From positions 1 through 35,570 of the forward strand of contig NZ_AEPB01000023.1 of the NCBI RefSeq assembly GCF_000189395.1: a DNA stretch of 35,570 bases. Direction: 5' to 3'. The stretch is from Planococcus donghaensis MPA1U2 (lineage in GTDB: Bacteria > Bacillota > Bacilli > Bacillales_A > Planococcaceae). The notes under the pieces are model-generated. The model saw only the letters and a list, made by a program, of their open reading frames with translations. It did not search any database and was not told the origin of the DNA. The position numbers and the translations under genes are program-made. Numbering within the stretch: the stretch's first letter is position 1; each line of letters opens with the position of its first letter. Shown here in pieces: positions 24,595 to 34,175 of this stretch.

Positions 24595-25173
24595 TTAGTC
24601 CTCCGTCAGTAAAATTTCTGCATCCGCCAGAATTTCTTCTACTGGTGGATTTAATCCTTCATACGATTTCATAATCACACCTTCTTGGTTGACCAAGTAG
24701 AAATAAGTACCATGAATCACTTGATCGTCGTTTTCAGGCTTTCTGGCCAGAGTATGGAAATTGTCCATCGCAAAATCATCAATTTCTTGTGGAGTGTAAC
24801 CCGTCAACATATTCCAAGTTGATAGATCTGCCCCATAATTTTCTGCGTAGGATTTTAAAACTTCGGGTTTATCAAACAAAGGGTCAACGCTAAATGAAAC
24901 GATTTGAACATCCAATCCTTGTTCTTTTAACTGTTCTTGCAAGCTCGTCATATTCGACATCATCGGCAAACAAACAGTTGTGCAATTAGTAAAGACAAAA
25001 TCGGCTAGCCATACTTTGCCTTCTAAGTCGGCTAAACCAAACTCTTTATTGTTTTGGTTAGTAAATGTAAAATCTTCAATTTCCCATTCAAGTGGATCTT
25101 CAATACTTGGGCTACATGCACCCAAAAAAATGCTGAATAAGACAGCTAATAATAGATTTTTATACTTTCGCAA
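24595..25173 (-). CDS. Sco lipoprotein, copper/thiol chaperone for cytochrome oxidase
   Basis: A 192-residue thioredoxin-fold lipoprotein of the SCO1/SenC family (B. subtilis YpmQ/BsSco). A signal peptide with lipobox FLGAC puts the lipidated residue at Cys20. The copper-binding CxxxC is NCTTVC (Cys64 and Cys68), the Asp in SVDP follows the family pattern, and the third ligand is His154 in VIHGTYFYLV. It helps assemble the CuA centre of cytochrome c oxidase at the outer face of the membrane. A TTG at 25182 directly abuts AGAGAGG, so I prefer the TTG three codons downstream at 25173, nine bases from that site, which gives MRKYKNLLLA. It is the first gene of a two-gene operon. Confidence 0.9.
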   Translation of the reverse strand: MRKYKNLLLAVLFSIFLGACSPSIEDPLEWEIEDFTFTNQNNKEFGLADLEGKVWLADFVFTNCTTVCLPMMSNMTSLQEQLKEQGLDVQIVSFSVDPLFDKPEVLKSYAENYGADLSTWNMLTGYTPQEIDDFAMDNFHTLARKPENDDQVIHGTYFYLVNQEGVIMKSYEGLNPPVEEILADAEILLTED

Positions 25174-25378
25174 AAACGTCAACCTCTCTTTCGATAAACG
25201 GTTATCTTCCTAAGCGTAGTGGATATTCTCTTTTCAAACAAGGGCATAAGTAGAAAGAAATGTGTAGACATTTCGAACAGAAAGGCTTTTTATTTTTTGA
25301 ATTTAACTAAATTTTTGAATAATCAAGAATCTTAACAAGGAATTTACATATCTTATGTAGAATTAAAAGAGACACGGA

Positions 25379-25390
25379 AACGGAACCGTT
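25379..25390. promoter_or_regulatory. Dyad AACGG-AA-CCGTT before glgB
   Basis: A perfect five-base inverted repeat with a two-base centre, 20 bases before the glgB start codon and just after a TAGAAT (25358-25363) that could be a -10 box. The position suits an operator of the glycogen operon. It does not fit a CcpA cre site well. Confidence 0.35.
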
Positions 25391-25410
25391 AAAATTCTGG
25401 AGGTGTGAAA

Positions 25411-27273
25411 ATGAATAAATCGATAATCCAACTTACTGAAGACAAGTTGGAAGCGTTCCATGCGGGACAGATGAAAGATGCATATCATTATTTTGGAGCA
25501 CATACATCGGCAGGTCAAACAAGTTTCACACTGTGGGTTCCAGAAGTGATAAAAGTATCAGTAGCTTGTACAAATCCTGAAAGTTTGACAGAAGAAATAT
25601 TCCAAATGGAGCAACACCCTCTTGATGCGACAATTTGGCAAGCTCAAGTACCGCGAAAACTAACTGGATACGCCTATGAATATATCCTCGAAACGCCAAA
25701 CAAAGAAACTTTGCGAAAAGCGGATCCTTATGCTCAAGCGAGTGAAAAACGACCAAAAACCAAATCGATCGTAGTTGAATCCTCTAAGCATATATGGTCA
25801 AAAACCGTTTTACAGCAAAAAAAAATTCAAAACAACAATCATTTTGAAAAACCGATGGCTATTTATGAACTGCATATAGGTACATGGAAGCGTAACGCTC
25901 AAGGTGAGTTTTTGAACTACCGTGAATTGGCAACAGAACTAATTCCTTATGTGTTGGAAATGGGTTTTACTCATATCGAAATTTTGCCAATAACGGAACA
26001 CCCATTAGATGAATCTTGGGGTTATCAAACGACAGGGTATTTTGCTGCAACGAGTCGGTATGGGACAAGTGATGATTTGAAATACTTTATTGCCCAGTGT
26101 GCGGAAAATAAGGTCGGTTTAATATTAGATTGGATTCCAGGGCACTTTTGTGTAGACGAACATGCTTTAGCACAATTTAATGGAAATTTTTTGTATGAAA
26201 GCGAGATAGAGGAACGACGCATGAATCCTGATTGGGGTACCTTAAATTTTGATGTTGAAAAAGGTGAGGTTGTAAGTTTCCTTTTATCAAGCAGCCATTA
26301 CTGGTTGGAAGAATTTAAGTTTGATGGTTTTCGTATGGATGCACTGATTTGTTTGTTATTCGTTCCAAACATAGAAGAGCGGCACTATAATCAGCAAGGA
26401 ACTAACTTTTTACAAAAATTAACGAATAGCTTAAAAGCATCTCACCCAGAAGTAATATTAATTGCAGAGGATGCCTGGAATTATCCTAAAGTGACGCATA
26501 ATGTTGCACAAGGAGGGATTGGGTTTCACTACAAATGGAATTTCGGGTGGATGCGAGACACACTTGACTATATGGAAGTGCAACCTTCAGAGCGTTCTGA
26601 AGTACACGGAAAAATGAATTTCTCTTTAATGTATCAATACGAAGAACGTTACCTTCTTGCACTTTCTCATGACGAAGTAGTAAATGGTGAAGCTTCTTTG
26701 CTAAATAAACTTCCAGGAACACTCGACGAGCGATTTTTACAACTACGATTACTGCTAGGTTTTTGGATAGCTCATCCAGGGAAAAAATTGCTGTTCATGG
26801 GCCAGGAATTTGGTCATTTCGAAGAATGGGAATTTAAACCTGAATTGGATTGGGCATCGTTAGAAACTGAAAATCATAAGGAAATGGCAGATTTCACAAA
26901 AAAATTATTGGCTTTCTATAAAACAGAAAAAGCCTTTTTTGAATTAGACGATCACCCAGATGGTTTTTCATGGATTGATGCGGATAATCATCAACAAAGT
27001 GTGGCTGCTTTTATCCGAAGGGGACGAATGGAACAGGACGAATGCATCGTCGTCTGTAACTTCTCGGACCGGAATTATGAGAGTTTTAGATTAGGTGTTC
27101 CAAAACACACAGATTATGAAAAGGTTTTTACCACAAGTGATAATGACCAGAAACTCATTGTTGGTGCGGTAGATGAACCAAGCGATGACTTACCATATTC
27201 TATCCGAATGAATTTACCTGCATTTACGATGAATATATGGAAAAAAAGAATGGGAGTGAAGCACAATGAATAA
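25411..27273 (+). CDS. glgB: 1,4-alpha-glucan branching enzyme
   Basis: A 620-residue GH13 enzyme that cuts alpha-1,4 chains and makes alpha-1,6 branches in glycogen. An N-terminal CBM48-like beta domain (about 25-115) begins DAYHYFGAH. The catalytic barrel shows LDWIPGHF (239-246), FDGFRMDAL with nucleophile Asp310, IAEDAW with acid/base Glu353, and LSHDEVVNG with Asp421. A C-terminal beta domain ends at 620. Residues after the nucleophile (ICLLFVPN) differ from the more usual VASMLYLDY, a mild divergence. The ATG at 25411 has GGAGGT six bases upstream; a GTG at 25405 overlaps that spacing. First gene of the glg operon; it overlaps glgC by eight bases. Confidence 0.95.
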   Translation: MNKSIIQLTEDKLEAFHAGQMKDAYHYFGAHTSAGQTSFTLWVPEVIKVSVACTNPESLTEEIFQMEQHPLDATIWQAQVPRKLTGYAYEYILETPNKETLRKADPYAQASEKRPKTKSIVVESSKHIWSKTVLQQKKIQNNNHFEKPMAIYELHIGTWKRNAQGEFLNYRELATELIPYVLEMGFTHIEILPITEHPLDESWGYQTTGYFAATSRYGTSDDLKYFIAQCAENKVGLILDWIPGHFCVDEHALAQFNGNFLYESEIEERRMNPDWGTLNFDVEKGEVVSFLLSSSHYWLEEFKFDGFRMDALICLLFVPNIEERHYNQQGTNFLQKLTNSLKASHPEVILIAEDAWNYPKVTHNVAQGGIGFHYKWNFGWMRDTLDYMEVQPSERSEVHGKMNFSLMYQYEERYLLALSHDEVVNGEASLLNKLPGTLDERFLQLRLLLGFWIAHPGKKLLFMGQEFGHFEEWEFKPELDWASLETENHKEMADFTKKLLAFYKTEKAFFELDDHPDGFSWIDADNHQQSVAAFIRRGRMEQDECIVVCNFSDRNYESFRLGVPKHTDYEKVFTTSDNDQKLIVGAVDEPSDDLPYSIRMNLPAFTMNIWKKRMGVKHNE

Positions 27274-28414
27274 CAAAGTAGTTGCGATGCTTTTGGCAGG
27301 CGGACAAGGAAGTCGATTAAAATCACTAACATATACAATAGCTAAACCGGCACTGCCATTTGGGGGGAAATATCGAATTATCGACTTTCCTTTATCCAAT
27401 TGCACCAATTCAGGAATCGAGACAGTTGGTGTTTTGACACAGTATCAGCCCCATGTGCTGCATTCCTATATCGGACTTGGTACACCGTGGGATTTGGATC
27501 GACGCAATGGTGGAGTAACCATGCTTCCTCCTTACGCTGAAATCGATGGGAACAAATGGTACTCAGGGACTGCAAGTGCAGTTTATCAAAATATCACTTT
27601 TCTTCAGTCGTGTGATCCGGAATATGTACTAATTTTATCGGGAGATCACATTTATAAAATGGATTATGAAGTATTAGTTGATTACCACAAAGAACAGGGG
27701 GCAGATGTCACCATTTCTGTATTAGAAGTACCGTGGGAAGAAGCGAGTCGGTTTGGGATTATTAACGTCAACGAGCAGATGACAGTAATGGAATTTGACG
27801 AAAAACCAGAAAATCCAAAAAGTAATTTGGCTTCAATGGGTGTTTATGTATTTACATGGAAAAAACTAAAAGAGTATTTGGAAGCAGATAATATAAATGA
27901 AGAGTCATCTCATGACTTTGGTAATGACATCCTTCCAACCATGATGGAAAACGGTGAGAAAATGATTGCCTATCCGTTTAAAGGATATTGGAAAGACGTA
28001 GGAACTGTCGATAGTTTTTGGGAAGCAAATATGGACTTGCTTGATTTAAATTCAGGCTTAAATTTACATGATTCCGGATGGCGTATTTATTCTTCAAATC
28101 CACAACTTCCTCCGCAAGTCATTAACAAAACCGGTAATGTTCAATCATCTATGGTAAACGAGGGATGCGTAATTTCAGGGGAAGTCACAAAATCAATTAT
28201 CTTCCAAAAAGTGGTCATTAAAGAAGAGACGGTAGTTTCGGAAAGCGTCATCATGAGCGGAGTAACGATTCACAAAGGTGCTAAACTTCATCGTGTTATA
28301 GTTCCACCAGAGTTTGAAGTGCCCGAAGGGTTTGAGGTAGTGGATCAGGGGGACAAAGTGATTCTCTTAACAGACGAAGAAGTAGAAAAATGGAAGGAGC
28401 GTGGCGAACGATGA
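27266..28414 (+). CDS. glgC: Glucose-1-phosphate adenylyltransferase, catalytic subunit
   Basis: A 382-residue ADP-glucose pyrophosphorylase that converts glucose-1-phosphate and ATP to ADP-glucose and PPi, the committed step of glycogen synthesis. The nucleotidyltransferase signature [15 protein letters not shown] is at the N-terminus with the conserved Arg and a following [35 protein letters not shown] (metal-binding Asp) and FDEKP complete the active site. A left-handed beta-helix occupies about residues 290-375, where GlgC/GlgD subunits contact each other. Both overlaps, eight bases with glgB and four (ATGA) with glgD, indicate translational coupling. Confidence 0.95.
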   Translation: MNNKVVAMLLAGGQGSRLKSLTYTIAKPALPFGGKYRIIDFPLSNCTNSGIETVGVLTQYQPHVLHSYIGLGTPWDLDRRNGGVTMLPPYAEIDGNKWYSGTASAVYQNITFLQSCDPEYVLILSGDHIYKMDYEVLVDYHKEQGADVTISVLEVPWEEASRFGIINVNEQMTVMEFDEKPENPKSNLASMGVYVFTWKKLKEYLEADNINEESSHDFGNDILPTMMENGEKMIAYPFKGYWKDVGTVDSFWEANMDLLDLNSGLNLHDSGWRIYSSNPQLPPQVINKTGNVQSSMVNEGCVISGEVTKSIIFQKVVIKEETVVSESVIMSGVTIHKGAKLHRVIVPPEFEVPEGFEVVDQGDKVILLTDEEVEKWKERGER

Positions 28415-29433
28415 AGTTACTTGCGGTAGTAGATGCTTCTATAAAAAAAGAAGGGTTACAAGATTTAACAATGAAACGAACTGTGGCGTCTGTTCCTTTT
28501 GCAGGACGTTATCGATTAATCGATTTCGCGTTATCAAATCTTGTTAATTCAGGAGTAAGTACGGTTGGTGTTTTTCCATCCTATCCACTGGCTTCGCTAT
28601 TAGATCATATTGGTGTAGGCAAGAGCTGGGATTTGGACAGAAGAAAAAATGGACTATATTTTCTTCCAGTTACACAGCGAGATGGCGGCATATCGAGTGT
28701 CGGGTCATTTGCTGGATTAGAAGAACATCTGCAATTTTTTACGAAAAGCATTCAACCTCATGTAATTGTCACAAATAGTTTTGTTGTTACCCAACTAAAT
28801 TATAAAGACATGCTGGAAAAGCATATTATTTCAGGAGCAGATTTCACAGAAGTTGTCAGTAAAGGCGTCCAATTAAAAACGTATATTTTATCCAAAGAAC
28901 TTTTAGTCGAGCTCATTCAAACTTATGCAGAAAACCAAATCGTAAGCGTTGAAGATGTCGTTAATTTGAAGAAGAGTCCTTATACATTTAATGAGTATGA
29001 ATATGAAGGTTACTTTGCTGTAATCGATTCGGTTCAAAGTTACTTTGAGGCTTCAATGGATTTACTAAATGAAGATAAGAGAGCACAACTATTTCTCGGT
29101 AATCGACCGATTTTTACAAAAGTGAAAGATGAACCGCCAACACGTTATGTCAGCGGTTCTCATGTTGAGCGTGCACTTATCGCGAACGGTAGTACGATTG
29201 TTGGAAGTGTGGTTAACAGTCTCATTAGTCGAGGAGTTTATGTTAAAAAAGGTGCACGTGTAGAAAATTGCATTATTATGCAAAAGAGTACAGTAGAAGA
29301 AAACTGTGATTTATCTTATGTTATTGCCGATAAAGATGTATATATTGGTGAAGGAGTAGTGCTACACGGAACTCCTGATCGACCGATTGTTTTACGCAAA
29401 GGGGCGAATGTATCGAAGGAGGATTTACGATGA
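28411..29433 (+). CDS. glgD: Glucose-1-phosphate adenylyltransferase, regulatory subunit
   Basis: A 340-residue paralogue of GlgC. It keeps the fold ([32 protein letters not shown]) but has lost the glycine-rich nucleotide loop: the N-terminus reads [19 protein letters not shown] instead of AGGxGxRL. The catalytic GDH motif is also replaced, with [13 protein letters not shown] at that place. This is the known pattern of Bacillales GlgD, which forms a heteromer with GlgC and raises its activity. The beta-helix C-terminus (about 235-340) is retained. It starts in an ATGA overlap with glgC, with AAGGAG 11 bases upstream, and ends in an ATGA overlap with glgA. Confidence 0.92.
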   Translation: MKLLAVVDASIKKEGLQDLTMKRTVASVPFAGRYRLIDFALSNLVNSGVSTVGVFPSYPLASLLDHIGVGKSWDLDRRKNGLYFLPVTQRDGGISSVGSFAGLEEHLQFFTKSIQPHVIVTNSFVVTQLNYKDMLEKHIISGADFTEVVSKGVQLKTYILSKELLVELIQTYAENQIVSVEDVVNLKKSPYTFNEYEYEGYFAVIDSVQSYFEASMDLLNEDKRAQLFLGNRPIFTKVKDEPPTRYVSGSHVERALIANGSTIVGSVVNSLISRGVYVKKGARVENCIIMQKSTVEENCDLSYVIADKDVYIGEGVVLHGTPDRPIVLRKGANVSKEDLR

Positions 29434-30857
29434 AGATTGTAATGGCAGCAGCAGAATGTGCACCTTTTGCAAAAGCTGGTGGGTTAGCTGATGTACTAGG
29501 AGCATTACCGAAAGAGCTTAGCAGATTAGGCCATGAGATCACTGTGATTATACCAAAATATAGTTTGATAGATGATAAATATGTGTCAGAATTTGTGCTC
29601 AAAGAAACGATCGATATCTCTTTTAAAGGACAACAAAAAACATTCCGTGTTTTTGAATATGATCGATCCGGCGTTAACTACCTCTTTATGGAATATGATG
29701 ATTACTTTAAGCGAGACCAAATTTATGGGCAGTCGGACGATGCAGAGCGGTATGCCTTTTTTAACCGGGCAGTGCTTGAGATTGTTCAGCAGCGCAACTT
29801 AGAGCCAGACATTATTCATGTACATGATTGGCATACAGCTGTAATTCCATTCTTATTGAAAGAAGATGCGCGTTACGAATCTATTAAGTCAGCAAAATCT
29901 GTTTTAACCATTCACAATTTGCAGTTCCAAGGCAAGTATTCGAAAAAAACATTTTTAGAAAACTTCGAAATGGATGCCCGTTATTACGATGAAGGGCTGG
30001 TAGAATGGGATGGGAATTTCAATTCGTTAAAAACAGGTATTTTCTATGCAGATAAAATAACGACAGTTAGTCCTACGTACCGAGATGAAATTTTAACCGA
30101 TTTTTATGGAGAAAAGTTGAATAGTTTGCTGCAAGAAAAAGAGCAAGATTTAATCGGAATTTTAAATGGCATTGATTTAGAAGTGTATAATCCAGCTACG
30201 GATTTATCCATTGCCCGAGAATTTGATGCAATGAGCATGGAAGGAAAGCAAGTGAACAAGCGAGAAGTTCAGTTGAGAGCGGGGCTTCCAGATCGTGGAG
30301 ATGTCCCTTTATTGACGATGATTTCTAGATTGTCAGGACAAAAGGGCATTGATGTTCTGCAAGAAGTGCTGCCCGATTTACTATCAAAAGAAGATGTTCA
30401 ATTTGTGTTGTTGGGATCTGGAGAAGAAAAGTACGAATCATTTTTTAGAGAACTAGATATTGATTTTCCAGGGCAAGTCTCGATCAATATAGGCTTTGAT
30501 GAAGCATTTGCTCACTTATTGTATGCAGGAGCAGATATTTTCTTGATGCCTTCGCATTTTGAACCTTGTGGACTGAGTCAGTTAATCTCGATGCAATACG
30601 GAACTGTTCCTGTAGCCAACAAAACTGGAGGACTAAAAGATACAGTATTAGAGTACGATGAAAATCAGAAATCGGGTAATGGATTTTTAAGTGATTTTTC
30701 AAAAGACGAGTCATTTGATAGTGCTTTGCAGCGTTGCTTGAGTTTTTACCAACAGCCTGACCACTGGGAAGCAATCAAGAAGAACGGCATGAAAGGTGAT
30801 TATTCTTGGTCGCGTTCTGCGGCAGAATACGCTGAACTTTATGAACGGCTAATTTAA
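29430..30857 (+). CDS. glgA: Glycogen synthase (ADP-glucose)
   Basis: A 475-residue GT5 glycosyltransferase with two Rossmann domains that adds glucose from ADP-glucose to alpha-1,4-glucan. The N-terminal ADP-glucose-binding motif KAGGL is at 15-19. DIIHVHDWHTAVIPF and LTIHNLQFQGKY follow, then NGIDLEVYNPATD. The C-terminal half has SRLSGQKGIDVL, a GSGEE turn and PSHFEPCGLSQLISMQYGT, in which the catalytic Glu of the E-x7-E motif lies. It starts in an ATGA overlap with glgD and has GAAGGAGG upstream within glgD. The glgP gene begins 15 bases after its stop. Confidence 0.95.
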   Translation: MKIVMAAAECAPFAKAGGLADVLGALPKELSRLGHEITVIIPKYSLIDDKYVSEFVLKETIDISFKGQQKTFRVFEYDRSGVNYLFMEYDDYFKRDQIYGQSDDAERYAFFNRAVLEIVQQRNLEPDIIHVHDWHTAVIPFLLKEDARYESIKSAKSVLTIHNLQFQGKYSKKTFLENFEMDARYYDEGLVEWDGNFNSLKTGIFYADKITTVSPTYRDEILTDFYGEKLNSLLQEKEQDLIGILNGIDLEVYNPATDLSIAREFDAMSMEGKQVNKREVQLRAGLPDRGDVPLLTMISRLSGQKGIDVLQEVLPDLLSKEDVQFVLLGSGEEKYESFFRELDIDFPGQVSINIGFDEAFAHLLYAGADIFLMPSHFEPCGLSQLISMQYGTVPVANKTGGLKDTVLEYDENQKSGNGFLSDFSKDESFDSALQRCLSFYQQPDHWEAIKKNGMKGDYSWSRSAAEYAELYERLI

Positions 30858-30872
30858 AGGGGCGTGCCAATT

Positions 30873-33260
30873 ATGTTTTCTTCCAAAGAAGAGTTTAAGA
30901 AAATTTTTATCGAACGAATAGAATCGAAAGGAACCGAAAAGAGTCTGGAACTAGCTCATGAAACTTTGTGGGAAATGACTTGTGATTGGGTTCATGAGAG
31001 TTGGAATCGCACAAATCAATTGTATGAAGAAAATCAAGAAAAACAACTATATTATATCTCTATTGAATTTTTAATAGGGCGAGTACTGGGACAAAATCTT
31101 ATAAACTTAAATTTTTACAACTTGGTTAAAGAAGGTCTTGATGAACTAGGGCTCGAACTTTCTGAAATAGAAGAACTTGAAATAGAACCAGGTCTTGGAA
31201 ATGGTGGCCTGGGAAGATTAGCGGCTTGTTTTATGGATTCTCTTGCCTCATTGGAATTGCCTGGACATGGTTATGGTTTGCGTTATAGAGGTGGTTTGTT
31301 TACACAACATTTTGTAAACGGAAACCAGACAGAACAACCGACAAAGTGGATTAAAGAGAAGAATAATGTAGATACACGTAGAGAAGACCTAGCAGTGGAC
31401 ATTCCGTATTATGGAGAAGTTCAATTAGTTATGGGACTTGATGGAATGCGGACAAAAATAGAGAATGCCGAATGGGTAAAAGCTGTACCATACGATATAC
31501 CAATTGTTGGAGCGAATGGTGGTACAGTAAATACACTTCGTTTATGGCAAGCAGAAGTGTCAGAGCGCTCACTTTCTGTTGATAAGGAATACGCAGTTTA
31601 TGAACGTGAGACGGCTCATATCACAGATCGACTTTACCCAGATGATTCTCTAGAAACAGGGAAAATATTGCGTTTGAAGCAGCAGTATTTGCTTTGTAGT
31701 GCATCGCTTCAAAATATTATAAGCAATCATACATCTTCTTTAGAAAAGCTGCCGGAAAGTATTGCCATTCAAATCAATGATACGCATCCAGCTTTAGCTG
31801 TTCCAGAGTTAATGCGCATCTTAGTCGATGATTTTGCATGGGATTGGGAGAGCGCATGGGATGTCACAACCCGTACTATTTCCTATACAAATCATACAAT
31901 TTTGGAAGAAGCAATGGAAAAATGGGACAGCCATTTAATCCAATCGCTATTGCCTCGAATTTATTTAATCATTGAAGAAATAGATCGCCGCTTTAAAGAG
32001 AGCTTGCAAAACCAAGGGAAAGATGATGAAACTCTACACAAATTGTCCATCATTGAAGATGGGGTTATTAAGATGGCAGTGTTAGCGGTAGTAGGAAGCT
32101 ATAAAGTAAATGGTGTAGCAAAATTGCATACGGAGATTTTAAAAAAACGTGAAATGAAAGAATTGAACGAACAGTTTCCAAACAAGTTTCACAATAAAAC
32201 AAACGGGATTACACATCGACGATGGTTAATCAAAGCCAATCAAGAGTTATCGGGTTTGATCACAGATACTATTGGTTCGCAGTGGATGAAGGAACCTGAA
32301 CGTTTGAGTGAACTGCATTATTTCTCTCAAAACGAGAGCTTTCTCCAAAACTTCCAAGAAATTAAAAGCTTAAAAAAAGAGCAGTTAATTCACCATCTTC
32401 AGCGAGATCAAAATATTATTGTGGATCCAGCTTCTATTTTTGATATTCACATTAAACGATTTCATGGCTACAAACGACAGTTAATGAACATTTTGCATAT
32501 CCAAATGTTATATGATCGAATCAAACGGGATGCTACTTACCGACCATATCCGCGCACGTTCTTTTTCGGTGGGAAAGCTGCGCCAAGTTATCACTTTGCA
32601 AAACAAGTGATTAAAATGATTAATACAGTAGCAAACAAAGTGAATAACGATCCTTTAGCAAGACAGCATTTGCATGTTGTGTTTGTTGAAAATTACAACG
32701 TAACCCACGCGGAATATTTAATCCCTGCGGCTGACGTAAGTGAACAAATATCAACGGCTTCTAAAGAAGCTTCAGGTACCGGCAATATGAAATTTATGAT
32801 GAACGGTGCACTGACCATCGGAACATTTGACGGTGCCAATGTTGAGATATTTGAACAAGTTGGCCAAGAAAATGCGTTTGTGTTTGGCATGAGAGCAGAA
32901 GAAGTAATGGACTATGAAAAAAACCAGTCCTATAATCCAAAAGAAATAATTGATTCGGATGTAGAAATTGAGAAATTGATGGAAGAATTGGTTAAAGGCG
33001 ATTGGACAGAAGGAAAAGAAAATGCTGACTTTATCGTGGGACAATTGTTGCGTGAAGGAGATCCTTATTTTGTATTAAAAGATCTTCAAAGTTATTCAAA
33101 AGCACACGAGAAAATTTTAGAGGCCTATGCAAACCCAGTGAAGTGGGCAGAGATGGGTGTTAAAAATATTGCTGCTTCAGGTATTTTCTCCAGCGACCGG
33201 ACGATACAGCAATATTCAGACGATGTTTGGCATTTAACGAAAGTGCCCAGTATATATTAG
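30873..33260 (+). CDS. glgP: Glycogen phosphorylase
   Basis: A 795-residue GT35 phosphorylase that releases glucose-1-phosphate from glycogen using phosphate and pyridoxal phosphate. Typical segments are YYISIEFLIGR, EPGLGNGGLGRLAACFMDSL, YGLRYRGGLF, INDTHPALAVPELMRIL, NGITHRRW, and IHIKRFHGYKRQLMN-type contacts. KEASGTGNMKFMMNGALTIGT carries the PLP-binding Lys640. The length is normal. I chose the ATG at 30873, ten bases after AAAGGGG; a GTG at 30864 is too close to that site. It is the last glycogen gene, and only 19 bases separate it from the SDR gene, so both are likely on one transcript. Confidence 0.95.
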   Translation: MFSSKEEFKKIFIERIESKGTEKSLELAHETLWEMTCDWVHESWNRTNQLYEENQEKQLYYISIEFLIGRVLGQNLINLNFYNLVKEGLDELGLELSEIEELEIEPGLGNGGLGRLAACFMDSLASLELPGHGYGLRYRGGLFTQHFVNGNQTEQPTKWIKEKNNVDTRREDLAVDIPYYGEVQLVMGLDGMRTKIENAEWVKAVPYDIPIVGANGGTVNTLRLWQAEVSERSLSVDKEYAVYERETAHITDRLYPDDSLETGKILRLKQQYLLCSASLQNIISNHTSSLEKLPESIAIQINDTHPALAVPELMRILVDDFAWDWESAWDVTTRTISYTNHTILEEAMEKWDSHLIQSLLPRIYLIIEEIDRRFKESLQNQGKDDETLHKLSIIEDGVIKMAVLAVVGSYKVNGVAKLHTEILKKREMKELNEQFPNKFHNKTNGITHRRWLIKANQELSGLITDTIGSQWMKEPERLSELHYFSQNESFLQNFQEIKSLKKEQLIHHLQRDQNIIVDPASIFDIHIKRFHGYKRQLMNILHIQMLYDRIKRDATYRPYPRTFFFGGKAAPSYHFAKQVIKMINTVANKVNNDPLARQHLHVVFVENYNVTHAEYLIPAADVSEQISTASKEASGTGNMKFMMNGALTIGTFDGANVEIFEQVGQENAFVFGMRAEEVMDYEKNQSYNPKEIIDSDVEIEKLMEELVKGDWTEGKENADFIVGQLLREGDPYFVLKDLQSYSKAHEKILEAYANPVKWAEMGVKNIAASGIFSSDRTIQQYSDDVWHLTKVPSIY

Positions 33261-33279
33261 AAGCTGAAAGGGTGGCAAT

Positions 33280-34089
33280 ATGGCAGATCACGAATTTGAT
33301 AATACCGACTTAACAGACTATAAAGCGAGTGGAGCATTAGTCGGTAAAGTCGCAATCGTCACGGGCGCCAGCAGTGGCATCGGTCAGGCTGTAGCACTTG
33401 CTTATGCAAAAGAAGGTGCAAGAGTCGTCATTGGGTATCTCGGAGATGACGAAGGTGCTCAAAAAACCATTGAGTTGATTGAGGATTATGGTGGTGAGGC
33501 CAAAGCATTAAGTGGTGATTTGGGTAAGTCGGAGAATTGTGACGCGCTCGTACAATTTGCTTTGGCGGAATTTGGCCAAATAGATATCCTCGTTAACAAC
33601 GCAGGCTACCAATATCCTCAAACGTCTCCACTTGATATTACGGATGAACAACTTTTAAAAACATTTGAAATCAAAGCGTTTGCCATGTTTTATTTGACGA
33701 GAGCGGCACTTCCTCACTTGAAAAAAGGCTCACGAATCATCAATACGGCATCCATTAATGCCTATCGTGGCCATTCAGATTTGATTGATTATTCTGGTGC
33801 AAATGGTGCGATGGTAGCTATGACTCGCTCATTAGCTCGCAGGTTGGTGAGAGAGGAAATTGCCGTAAATGGTATCGCGCCCGGACCTATCTGGACGCCG
33901 CTCATTACTAAAACTTTTGGTGATTTAAATCCGAATGTTGGCGATGATTTTGGTGAAGATGTGCCAGCAGGTCGTCCGGGTCAACCTTACGAACTGGTGA
34001 AAGCTTATGTGTTTTTAGCAGATCCGCAAAATTCGTATATGACAGGGCAATTTCTGCATATGAATGGTGGAGACTATATGTCTACTTAA
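33280..34089 (+). CDS. SDR-family protein with altered catalytic tetrad
   Basis: A 269-residue short-chain dehydrogenase/reductase of the YhdF/YhxC (general stress protein 39-like) type, with a polar N-terminal tail. The NAD(P) loop TGASSGIG (28-35), GDLG (79-82) and NNAG (106-109) are intact, as are Ser158 (TASIN) and Tyr171. However, the Lys of YxxxK is Asn175 (YSGANG; usual YSATKG). At the position of the tetrad Asn (TFRTNIF in homologues as I recall) stands Lys132 (TFEIKAF). So the N-S-Y-K tetrad reads K-S-Y-N. Whether it is an active oxidoreductase is open. It sits 19 bases behind glgP with a GGTGG-like site and ends at a terminator, so it is probably co-transcribed with the glycogen genes. 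Confidence 0.88.
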   Translation: MADHEFDNTDLTDYKASGALVGKVAIVTGASSGIGQAVALAYAKEGARVVIGYLGDDEGAQKTIELIEDYGGEAKALSGDLGKSENCDALVQFALAEFGQIDILVNNAGYQYPQTSPLDITDEQLLKTFEIKAFAMFYLTRAALPHLKKGSRIINTASINAYRGHSDLIDYSGANGAMVAMTRSLARRLVREEIAVNGIAPGPIWTPLITKTFGDLNPNVGDDFGEDVPAGRPGQPYELVKAYVFLADPQNSYMTGQFLHMNGGDYMST

Positions 34090-34091
34090 TA

Positions 34092-34128
34092 AAAGCAGGC
34101 CAAGAGCGTATCTTGGACTGCTTTTTTA
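34092..34128 (+). terminator. Terminator of the glg-SDR transcript
   Basis: AAAAGCAG-G-CCAAGA against TCTTGG-A-CTGCTTTT with a five-base loop, followed by TTT, directly after the SDR stop codon. Confidence 0.85.
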
Positions 34129-34175
34129 TGTGGTTTAGTATATGATAAAATTCACTAAAGAACGGGAGTGAGTTT

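Noticed and set aside
25370-25395. CcpA cre site before glgB
   Set aside because: Several invariant positions of the cre consensus fail; only the central AAxCG part matches. The dyad is kept as an unspecified operator candidate.
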